Assembly: GCF_004682045.1 (NCBI RefSeq)
Contig: NZ_QUZT01000056.1
Span: 1 to 46,146, forward strand
Direction of reading: 5' to 3'
From: Pseudomonas nabeulensis
Lineage (GTDB): Bacteria > Pseudomonadota > Gammaproteobacteria > Pseudomonadales > Pseudomonadaceae
Length of the DNA: 46,146 nt
Position 1 is the stretch's first letter; each line of letters opens with the position of its first letter. The position numbers were made by a program, and so were the translations under genes. The notes beneath the pieces are model-generated. The model searched no databases and was not told where the DNA came from. It saw nothing but the letters and a program-made list of their open reading frames with translations. Shown here piece by piece: positions 17,166 through 28,000 of this stretch.

Positions 17166-18737
17166 ATGTACGGATGGCTACGCTTGAGTGTGTTGGGGTG
17201 GCTGGCGTGCGCGCTGTTGCCCCTGATGGCGCCGCAACCGGCCCATGCAACGGATGCACAATCGTGCGTCCAGCAATTGGTGTTCAACCCTGCCAGCGGT
17301 GGGTTCCTGCCGGTCAACAACTTCGGGACCGAGCAAGCGTTTCTCAACTGTTTTGGTTGGCAGCTGTTCATTGCCATGAACTGGCCGGTCAACCCAGGCT
17401 GGCCCGCCAACCCGGCCCTGGCGGGTGAGCCGGACCCGCACAGCACCGCCGCCCAATTCGGCGTGCCACCGACGCCCGGCCAGCCGATGAGCAACGCACC
17501 GGTCTGGGCCAGCTACAAGGACGCCAGCGATATCTTCCTGCCCGGCGCGCCGAAGCCTTCCGGCTGGGGCGTGCAAACCCTGGTGCCGTCCAATTGCACC
17601 GCCAGCAACAACCTCAAGGCGTTTTCGGCCGGGGCGCGCAAGTTCATCACCGCCACCTCGGAAAGCGCGATCAACCGTGCCCATCGTTTTCACCTGTCCA
17701 GCGGTACGCAAGTCACCCTGCCCGATTCGATCATGGAAGCCTCCGGAGGCTGGCTGACGGATCAGTCGGGCAACCTGGTGTTTTTCGAACGCAAGGTGGG
17801 CAAGGCAGAGTTCGACTACATCGTCGACAACGGCCTGTACGATGCCGCCAACCAACTGATCGTCGCGCAGAACAGCGACAACCGACACCCGGCGGGCCTG
17901 TCGTTACCGGCCGGCAAGCTGATGCGTGAACTGCCGACCAACGCCCTGCCCCAGGAAGACCTCGGCGCCCTGGAACTCAAGGCCGCGTGGCGTGTGCTGA
18001 CCCATCAACCGCAGTTGTACGGACGCTACCTGACCACCGTGGCCTGGCTGCAACGCCCCGACACCCTCAAGTGCACCCAGGAAGTGGTGGGCCTGGTGGG
18101 CCTGCACATCATCAACAAGACCCAGACCCAACCAAACTTTATCTGGACCACCTTCGAGCAAGTCGACAACGTGCCCGACGCCGGCGACACCCCGCCGCCC
18201 CAGGGCTACACCTTCAACAACCCCACCTGCACGGGCAACGCCTGCACCCCCAACGTGGCGCGGGTGCAATGCGACGCCACCCACACACCGCCCAACTGCA
18301 CGCCACTGGACCAGCCAGTGCAGGCCACGCGGGTCAATGCGTTGCCGCAGGATATGCAGGCATTGAACACGGCGGTACAGCAGACCTTCGCCCAGCAAAC
18401 CCAAGGCCAGTCGGTGTTCCAGTACTACAAACTGGTGAACGTGCTGTGGTCCAAGACCCCCAACGCCCCCAACGAACCGGGGCCGGGGCCCAACGTGAAG
18501 ACGCCGTTGTCCTACGGGCCGTACGTCAGCGACCAAAGCGTACCCGTGGCCAACACCACCCTGGAAACCTACGTGCAAACCGACAACTGCAACGACTGCC
18601 ATCAGTACGCGGCGATTGCCGGAAAATCCAACCTGGCCTCGGATTTTTCGTTCCTGTTCGGCAACGCCGACTCGGCGAAGAACACTCGCTTGATCAAGCG
18701 TATCGAAGGCTTCAAGACCCTTAAGGATAATCACTAG
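17166..18737 (+). CDS. Exported protein with one C-terminal c-type heme motif
   Basis: A 523-residue protein with a Sec signal peptide (hydrophobic core LSVLGWLACALLPLM, cleavage after AHA at residue 28). A single CXXCH heme motif lies close to the C-terminus (Cys475, Cys478, His479 in NCNDCHQYAAIAG). Such a late single heme is unusual. The preceding 440 residues show no domain I can name. The ATG at 17166 has AAGGAA nine bases upstream and lies 65 bp after the preceding gene. Periplasmic electron transfer linked to the tyrosinase partner is a reasonable inference, although the tyrosinase itself lacks an export signal. Confidence 0.82.
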   Translation: MYGWLRLSVLGWLACALLPLMAPQPAHATDAQSCVQQLVFNPASGGFLPVNNFGTEQAFLNCFGWQLFIAMNWPVNPGWPANPALAGEPDPHSTAAQFGVPPTPGQPMSNAPVWASYKDASDIFLPGAPKPSGWGVQTLVPSNCTASNNLKAFSAGARKFITATSESAINRAHRFHLSSGTQVTLPDSIMEASGGWLTDQSGNLVFFERKVGKAEFDYIVDNGLYDAANQLIVAQNSDNRHPAGLSLPAGKLMRELPTNALPQEDLGALELKAAWRVLTHQPQLYGRYLTTVAWLQRPDTLKCTQEVVGLVGLHIINKTQTQPNFIWTTFEQVDNVPDAGDTPPPQGYTFNNPTCTGNACTPNVARVQCDATHTPPNCTPLDQPVQATRVNALPQDMQALNTAVQQTFAQQTQGQSVFQYYKLVNVLWSKTPNAPNEPGPGPNVKTPLSYGPYVSDQSVPVANTTLETYVQTDNCNDCHQYAAIAGKSNLASDFSFLFGNADSAKNTRLIKRIEGFKTLKDNH

Positions 18738-18762
18738 GCCAACTGTGTGGAGGAGATCAAAA

Positions 18763-18851
18763 TGTGGGAGGGGGCTTGCCCCCGATGGGGGTGGATCAGC
18801 CAATTTATCAGAGGCTGACACACCGCTATCGGGGGCAAGCCCCCTCCCACA
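18763..18851. repeat. REP doublet
   Basis: Complementary ends TGTGGGAGGGGGCTTGCC and GGCAAGCCCCCTCCCACA flank a spacer. It lies between the convergent cytochrome-like gene and the giant adhesin gene. A degraded repeat tail follows (CCAAAAGTGACCCGCCGTTAC and AACGGATATACACA), related to the end of the large repeats near 36480 and 37300. Confidence 0.88.
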
Positions 18852-18941
18852 TTTTGATCTTCATTTTTCAGATAAACCGTGGCCTCGCCTCTCCAAAAGT
18901 GACCCGCCGTTACCCAAATAACGGATATACACACCCTCCCA

Positions 18942-18970
18942 CAAAAAAACAGGGCGATCACTGATCGCCC
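18942..18970 (-). terminator. Rho-independent terminator of the giant exoprotein gene
   Basis: Read on the minus strand, GGGCGATCAGTGATCGCCC forms a GC-rich hairpin followed by TGTTTTTTT. It begins 34 bp after the stop codon of the exoprotein gene. Confidence 0.88.
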
Positions 18971-19003
18971 CCAAAGGTTACATCGAGAGGTCCATCAAAA
19001 ACC

Positions 19004-22000
19004 CTACAGACTGATTTGCTTACGCTCCTCATCCGTCAACCGCGCCCGCGCCTGTTCGCTCAACGGCCCCGCGCCCAGCACTTGCACCGGGCTGTCGGGG
19101 TTATAGCTGGAACTCTTCTGCTCGGACTCACGCGGCACCGGCTCGGTGCCAAAACTCAACACCTCCACCGTGACAATCGACGGCCGACCCTGCCTGGCCG
19201 CCGCCTGCTGGTTGCGCGCCGCGTCCTCCGCCGCCTGGGACGCCGCCGCCCCTGCGGCACTGGCCGAACTCATCGCACCGGTATTGACCGTCGCCGTCAC
19301 CGGCACCCCGGACGACTTGCCCTGGGTCTGGATATTCGCCGCGTTCACCACCCGCAGCGCCGCGATGTTGACGTTGCCCGACACCCGGATCCCCGCCTCG
19401 CCCGCATCGATGGTGCCCAACGGCGCGATCAGGTCGATATCCCCCGCCGGCACTTCCGGGATCGGATTGAGCGTGGCGATCCCCGCGCCGGTACTCGGCA
19501 CCGACGGCGACAGGCTGACGTTGCCCCAGTTGTCATAGACGCGCTTGGGCGGCGTGTACACCACGGTGGTCTTGGAACCACGCCCGGCGTTGATGTCACC
19601 CTCGGCAGTCCAGCCCATGATCGAGCCACCGAAGGTGGTCATGATGCGGCTTTGACCCAGCAGGATGCTGCCCATGGAATACAGCTGGATATCACCGGCA
19701 CCCTGGGTGATCACCCCCGCCGTGGACGGTGGCGCCGCGCCTTCGATGCCGAAGGTCTGGCTGCCGCCCGGCGTGAGCATCTGGATCGCGCCACCGAAGT
19801 TGGTGTGCACGCCCGAACTGCCGAACAGTGTGATATCGCCCTGGTAGGTGATCGGGTTGCCGGCCACGTCCTTGTCCGGGAACAGTGCCGCAATCGCGGC
19901 GCGCCCACGCAGGTAACTGCCCTGGCGCACACTGCCGTCGGTGTTGTACTCGCGGCCGGCGGCCTTGAGTTCGGCGAAGTACACGTCGCGGGCAAACACC
20001 CGTTGTTGCTCGGCGGGCAAGGCCTTGTAGTAGGTCAGTGCCTGCTCGCTGTCGCCAACGAAACCGAAGCGCTCGGCGAGCCAGGTGACCAACTCGTTTT
20101 CATAGGTCTTGGCGACTTTGGTGCCTTGGATCGACTCACCGGGTTGCGCCAGGTTCGCGGGGTTCAAGTAAGCCTCGACGAAGCGCAGGTAATCCGGACC
20201 GTTGGGACCAACACCGGCTTGCATGACGATGCTCGCGCCTGGACGGTTGTCGCCTGCCACGACCGCACCGAGGCTGGTGACACTCACCTCGCCACCGTTG
20301 ATGACCGGCCGCCCGGACATCAGGATATTGCGACCCGCCGTTACCTCCAGCAAGCCTGGGCCTGCGACCTGGAAGTTGCTGTAGAGGATGTCGCGTCCGG
20401 CCGAGACGATGGAGATGTCGTTGGGGTTGTTGTGAATGAACAGGTTGCCGGTCTGTGACTCCGACGCCGTCCCTTTAGTGGTGTTGAACACGCTGCCGCT
20501 GCTGACAATGTCACGCCCGGCCATCATCCACACCGCGCCGTTGCCCTCGTACCACACCTGCCCCGCGTTGCGAGCGAACTGTCCCGTGTCGAAGGTGATG
20601 ACGCGGCCGCTGCTGACACCCACCAGGTCGCCGTCCAACGCATAGAAGCGTGCCGGTGAATGAGGGGTATACGCCGCTGCCGAAGCCGTAGGGGTACCAA
20701 AGGTGAACAAGGAACGTGGGTCGGTAAGGACGCCTACTCCTCCCGTCACCAGGCCGCTGCTCGCGGACAGGTTATTGCCTCCGGCGACTAGCTGATTGGC
20801 AATCAGACCGACGAAAGCCGGCCGCCAAGGCGTCGCCATGATCCCGGGATCGGCCGCAGAAGGCGTGACAAACATACCGCCTGCGTAAATCGAGTCGTGG
20901 GCCAGGAATTGCAATTCGCCGTTGGCACCCGGAGCGAGCAACAGCGTCCCCGAGTAGGCACCATCGATCTGGGATGCCGATGCCGCCTTGCCATAGTAGA
21001 AATTACCCCCCGCCGCGGTCGCGCGAAGGATCGAGGGGTAGACAATCGCCAGGTCCGATGCTTTGCCGCTAACGTTCGGGGTCAGATTGCCACCCGCCGA
21101 AAACAGGTCGATTGCAGTGTGGTCGGTCCACAACGTAAACCAACTCTCCCCAACACCCTGCTCGGCCCCGCGTGAAAATGCGGACGTGTTCGCCACAGCG
21201 ACTCGGCCCGGGTCGAGCACATCCTGCACCACCAGATCCCCTGCTGCCCCCAGGCTGAACGTGGCGTCACCCGGCGCCAGGGTAATCCCGCCAAACGGCA
21301 AGCCACGGGTGGCCTGCAACGGATCGAATGCGCGGGTCTCGCCAGGGCTGTGCTCTGGGGCGATGCTGCCGTAAGTCAGATTGATAGCCCCCACCGCGCC
21401 ACCTTGCACTTGCGCATTGCCGCGCAGGTTGACCAGTACCCCATTGCGCAAATCCAACGCCTGTACGCCAACCGGATTGAGCGCGCCACCGACGCGCAAC
21501 CGCAGGTCCCCCCCGCCGGTCAGCACCAGGCTGCCGTCGTTGGCCACCCGGCCGGTGCTCCCAACCGCCAATACCAGACCCTGGGTACGCGGGTTCAACG
21601 CGGAATCGAGCGCGCTGTTGGTCCGGCTGTCCAGCAGCCCGGCGTTGCCGCGCACGCTGACATCCAGATCACCGCCGCCGAGGGTGCCGAAGCCGGTGAA
21701 GCCGAGCATCTGATCAACCGACGTGGTGCTGACGTAAGTTCCGAAGTTGATCCACCAGGCCGTGGGTTGGGCCTGCCCGCCGGTGGCCACATCCGCGCTG
21801 CCTTGGCGCCACAGCCAATTGCCAACCTTGGCGGAGTCGTAACCCAGGTTCTTGGGATCAGGCCGCCCGGCGATGCCCGTGGCGATACCGATAATATTGC
21901 CCGTCAAATTGCCGCCGACGTTCAACGTGAGGTTACCCCCCGCGTCCGGATACCAGGCACGGTACAGGCTGTCAGCAGAACCGTTGACGAACTTCTCGAA

Positions 22001-25000
22001 TTCACTGGCCGGGTCGGCCAGTACGGTTTTGGTACTGCCCAGGGTTCGCGGCTGGTTATAAGGGTCGCCCGCTTGGGTCGTCACGGAGGACGTGCCTGCG
22101 GTGTAGACCCCATACAGCGAGTCCATGCTCAGGTTGCCAGCACTCAAGAGTTCCAGGTCGCCGGTGCCGGTGCGTATCACACTTAAGCGGGTGCTGGACG
22201 GCGCGGCTTGCTTGCTGCTGGGCACGTAGCAATAGGTCGGCGAATTGGCGCAGAAATCTGCAATGCTCCCGACGCCCAGCTGGTCCAGCAGGCTTTGCTG
22301 GATCACATCGCCCTTGGCAACCGGGAAGCCCAACTCCGACAGTTCCTGGGCAGCGGACTCGGTCCATAGCTGGTTGACCTTGACCACACAATACGCACCG
22401 TAGGCGCTGCAGAAATTCTCAATGGTATCCATGCCGACCATATCGACGATGGCCTGGTCAATCGGATCACCCTCGACCACGGTGATGCCATTGAGCGCCA
22501 AATCTTCCACGGCGTACGCCGTCCAGGTCTGGGCGCCTTTGAGCGGGACGTCCTTGGTGAACATGCCGTAGTGACTGTCCGCCAGGCGCAGGTCGCCACT
22601 GCGCGGATGGGCTTGCAGGATACGGCTGTCCGCCGCCTCGGTATCGGCGCCCGCCACCAGGCGCAACGACCAGGACTGCGAACCCTCGGCCAGCATCGGC
22701 GCGATAGCCCACAACTTGCCCTGGCGCCCCGCCACTTCCGGGCGTAGCGCAATGGAATCAACCCCGTCGGGCAACTTGACGTTGGTCCCGGCAGGAATTA
22801 ACGCGCCCCGTGGCAAGGCGCGGCTGCCGTCGAGCAACACCACGCTGGTCATCAACGTCCCTTGATGGACATTGGGCAGCGGTACGCCTTTGGGCCAGAG
22901 CATGCTGCGCAGTGTCGTGCCCTGGGTCAGCAGGGTGCCGGCCTCCAGCTGGGTGCCGGCTTGCAGGGTAGTGGCTTGGCCAAGCAAGGTGCCGGCGGCA
23001 TAGAGCACATTGCCCGCCGCATCGCGCACCGCTGCCGCCAATACCGTACCGGCAGGCAGCGTCAACACCTGGTCCAACACGGCGGTCACCGGCAGTCGTG
23101 TACCCGCCGCCACCGTCAGGCCCTTGATCGGCAGGTCGTAGTTCAACGTGCTGCCCGCCGGGAAGGCCGTGCCGTCCGCGAGGGTCACGCCGTTACCCGG
23201 CACCACGATATCGCCGCCGCTGAAATCTTTACCGGGCAACAAGACCCAGCCCTTGTCATCCACGGTTTGCGGCGGCGGCGAGAAACCATCGTTGATGCTG
23301 CCGTAAATGCTCAGGTCGCCGCCGGCGCGCAGGGTCAGGCTGCCGGACTCGCCGGAACCGTACACCGAGGTTTTCTGGCTGTGGGGGTTGAGGCTGGCAT
23401 AGCGGTAGCCGGACAGGTCGAGATCGCCCTGCACCACGAGGTCGCCGTCCGCTGTGTTACTGACGATTTCCACACCCGGACGCAGGTGGAACGCATCCGC
23501 ATAGGTGCTGTTGTTAAGCCCGGCGAGTTTGTTGTTCAACAGGTCTGCATTGAGCAAGGCGCCGTTGATAAATGCAGTGCTCAACGCGTGTTTGCCATCC
23601 AGGTAGGCCTGGTCGATTTGCTGGTACGGCCGCCCACTGGCGGTCGGGTCGGTGACCACCGGGGCGTCGTCATAGGTGACCATGCCGTTGAGGGTAATCG
23701 AGCGCGCACCGTCGATGGCCAGGCGGCCACGGGCGTCGATATCGATGTCGTTGCTGCTGCCATCGGCGTTGACCAGCCGAGGCGCATTCAACTCCAGGGT
23801 GCCGCGATTGCGCCCGTCAAGGCTGGCTGAACCGTCGGTGCCGTGACGCAGGTCGATGCGCGCGCCGTCGGCGAGGGTCAAGCGACCCTCACCGGAGCCG
23901 AGCACCACCATGGCGCGGTTCGGCGAGTCGATGATCTTGCCGTAGCTGTCCACCCGCAGTTTGCTGCCGTGGGCATCCAGTACCGCGCTGCCGTCCAGGG
24001 TCAGGCCATGCTTGCCAGCCAGGGTGATACTGCCGACGCGCTCGCCGCTGGCGTCCACCAGGCCGGTGACGCGCAGGCTGCCATTGTCCACCGACACGCT
24101 AATCGTGCCGGCCTTGAGGCCGTTGCCGATGGTCAGGTCGCCCTGCTTGAGCTGGAAGCTGCGCGAGCCGAAAACCTGGCCCTCATTGAGGCGTTGGTTG
24201 AGGTCGGCGAATTGCTGGTCCAGGGAGCCGCTGCCGCCAAGGTACTGGGCCTGGATTTCCACGCCACCGGCCTCGTACGGCATCGACGTGCCGCCCGCGT
24301 CGTAATAACCACTGCTACTGGCGAGGATCTTGCCTTGCAGATCGACAATCCCACCGGCCGCGTCCACCGCCACTGCGCGCAGTTTGCCGGCCTGGTTGTA
24401 GCGGGCGGACAGGTCGATGGTCGAGCCTGCCGCCTGGTGGATATTGCCGTTACGGCTATCGAGCAACACATCGCCGCCCCAGCCGTATTTCGTCACGTCG
24501 TTGAAGGTGATTGCACGCCCGGCGACATCGATCAACGCCGTGTCGGTCAACAGCACATCACCGCGGGCACTCAGGCTGACCTTGCCGCTGGGCAGCACCA
24601 CCGCGCTGGCCAGGCGAATGCTGTCCCCTTGCAACGACAGCTCGGCGCCCTGGCCATCTGCGGTGCCCCTTGGCCCGGCGGACGCCACCACATCAATGGC
24701 GCCGCCGGCGGTGATGCGGTTGACGGAACCGGCTTCACCGGTCATCAACGGCGTGAGGATATTCAGGTTGCCGCCACTGTACGCGAAGCCCTTGACCGGG
24801 TCGTAGGCGCCCTGCTGTTGATAGACCGACAGGCTGCCCTTGTGATTGGCGGTGATGCGCTCGCTGGCATTCAGATTGACGTTGGCAAAGCCCAACGCCA
24901 GGCGATCGAACGATTGAGTGGCGCTGGGCTGGGCAAACGCACCATAGCCAAACTCGATGCGCTCGGCGTTGATGTCCAGCCGCCCGCTGCCGGTGCCGGC

Positions 25001-28000
25001 GCCGCCATTCACCACAGCGCCTGCCGGGTTGGTCGCGCCTTGCCAGATCAGATTGGCGGTGTGAATGCTGGCCACATCGCCCGCGCCCCCGGCTCCGTAG
25101 ATGGCCGGGGTAGAGATCATCAGGTTGCTCAGCAGCGATTTACCCGTCAGTGGGTCATAGGTGTCCAGCGAAGTGCTGCCATAGAAGTTGAAGCTATCGC
25201 GGGCGGACAGTTGCAGGGTTTCCAGGGCCGGTGCGCCGAATTCGGTATCGCCGCGCAGCAGGCGGTCGAGCAGTGCCTGGGTCAGGGTCAGGCCGGCCGG
25301 CACCTGGTTTGCCGCTGCCGCAGCAGCCAACGCGTCGGCGCTGCCCAGGTTGATCGCACTCACCCCCAGGTTGAGGTGACGTGTGCCGTAGCGCGTCTGC
25401 TCGCCCAGCGAGAAACTCGCATCGGTCATCGCCACGATGCTGCCTTCGGAGTAGAGGTTGGTTTGCCCGCTGCAGGGCGCAACGTTGCAGGTACCGATGC
25501 TGATGCCCTTACTGGTCTCGCCACCGATGCTCGGCGCCGCGATCACATTGAGCAGGCCATTGGACACTGCCAGCATGTTCGAGACCTTGTAGATAAAGCC
25601 GTCACGCGCATCGTAGCTGGCGTTGCCATGGCCGATGGTGTTGATGGACGCCCCTTGCTCTACGACGATCTCGCCGGTGGTGCTGACCAGGAACACTTCC
25701 GGCGCCGCCAGGGATGCGCCTTCACGCAGGATCACCGTGCTTCTGGCCTGGTTCAGGCCGGTCGCCAACGTAATGTAGTTGCCGGACTGGCCATACGTTA
25801 CCGCCGTCATCCCACCCACCATCAGGCGCGATGCGCCCAGCGCATTGAGGCTGTCGGCCTTGAGGGTGATCCCGCCAAAACCCTGGGTTGCCGCTCGATC
25901 GGCCGCGACCACCTCAATACCGCCCCTGCCCATGTCGAGCACAGCGACGGTGCCGCCGTAACCACCCGGCGCCGCATTGAAACGCCCTATGCCCTCAAAG
26001 GTGAACGCATCTGCCCCGCCACCCGAACGCATGGCCAATTTCAACGTCTTGGCATCCAGCTCAAGCATCGCGCGCGGCACCCCGAGTTTCGCCGCATCCG
26101 CCCGGGCAAATTGCGCGTAGCTGGTTTCGTTGTATTGGGAATACCGACGCAAGGTGTCTGCCGAGGTCAGGATCAACTGGCTGGCCACGCTGTCGCGGAT
26201 ACCGGTATTGGCAATCGACAGATACCCGGCACTGGACCACGAGCCATTGCGCATCAATTGCGTGGCCCCACTGCCGACGCCGGCCAGACCATTGATCTCG
26301 ACGCGGAAAGCGCCCGGCAGCAACGCATAGGTCGACGGCATCAGCGTATAGGTGCCTGCCGGCAACCCCGGTACGCCAGCGCCGATGGTGATTTGCTGGC
26401 CAATCAACGGCGCAACCGCACCGCCCTCACCGCCCGCAGGCGCGGCGACGGGCTGCACCCCCGGTACGATCGCGTAGACCGGGTTGGTGGACAGGCCCGG
26501 CAATACAAACCCGCCGTTGGCGCCAAATTGCACCAGCGGGTTCAAGCGTGCGTCCGTCGAACCCCCGCGCCCCGACACAAAGCCAGCCCCCAGCAGCTCA
26601 CCGCCGCCGGAAAGATCCAGCGTGGCGTCCGGCAGCACAGCGACTGACTTGCCGCCCAAGATCACCCCAACCGCGAGTTCGCTGCCATTAGCATCCAACC
26701 CGCCTTGCCCAATGAACACCACTTGCTTGCCGTTGTACTTGTAGACCTGGCCATCCACCGTGCCGCCGTACGGCAGCACCAGGCCGTTGCCGCTCACCGA
26801 GGTCACGCTGCCCGGCATCAGTTGCACACGCTCGCTGCCCATGCTGCCGATATCGATCAGCCCAAGCGGCGCACGCACTACGCCGCCCTGGATCACGTTC
26901 GCGGCCCCCAGTTGCAGGCGCCCGAACACCGAATAGGGCAGCGCTGCATTGGCGGTGCCGACACGCCCAATGGTCAAGCTGCGCGCAGGATCAAACAGCA
27001 GGCCAAGGGAGATGGCGGGGTCTTCGCCCAAGTAGCCGGCGATGACCCGGGCACTGACTTCAGTGGCCGGGTACAACTGCGCCGCCCGCAAGGTCATATC
27101 GCCTTGGGTCAGTAACTGGGTGCTGACGCCGCTCATGATGTCGTTTTCGCTTGTGCCGGCGAGAAAACGCAAGTCGCCCTGGCTGGTCAGGTTGACCTGG
27201 TCAAACCCTCGGCGCTCCAGGTCCGTCAGGCTGTCGTTGGCCTGGCGCAGGCGGCTGCGGTTGCCGAATATCACATTGCCGCGCACCTCCACCAGGTTGC
27301 CCTCGGCGTTGAACTGCGCCTCGGTGGCCCGCTGCGATGGCGCCGGCACCACCGGCACTGGCCGTACATAAAGGTCTTTGCCGGTCTCTTCGGGGGCCAG
27401 AATGCCCGCCAGCAGCAGATGAGGCGCCCGAAGGTTGATCCGGGAGTTGGACGCGGCGTTTTCGCTCAAGCCGTAGCCGCGACTGTACAGGCGCAGGCTC
27501 TGGCCCATGTTCACATTCACGTCGCCGTCAAAGCTCAACAGGCCATTGCTCAACAGCGCCAGGTTATCGAAACCGCCCGCACTCACCTGATCCACACCCA
27601 ACCGGCCATGCCCGTATTCCAGGCCGCCGGCGGCGTCTGTGGCGTTGTCGGGCAGCGCCGTGGCCTGATGCACTTGGCCCAACATCAGCTCACGCAGTTT
27701 GAGTACACGATCGGTCACGCCGGTTTTCTGGTAGTACGGGCTTTCCAACGCCACATTGAGACTGCCGCCCGCCGCACCGGCACCACCCGCCTTGGCCACA
27801 AAGCTGCCGTCCAGGTACAGGCCATTGTTGGACGCCAGGGTGATACTGCCGCCATTGCTCGCGACCTGCACCGCGCCTTGGCCCGGTATGTTCAGCAAGG
27901 CCTGGGTGCCGGAGGCGTCCAGGCGCGCGCCCTCACGCACCACCACAAACAGGTCACTGGCCTTGGCGATGCCAGTGTTCAGGTCGAAGGTGCCGCCGAT

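Noticed and set aside
19004..19350. A CdiA-type toxin domain at the C-terminus of the giant exoprotein.
   Set aside because: The end is Gln/Ser/Glu-rich without a toxin-like motif, and a terminator rather than an immunity gene follows.
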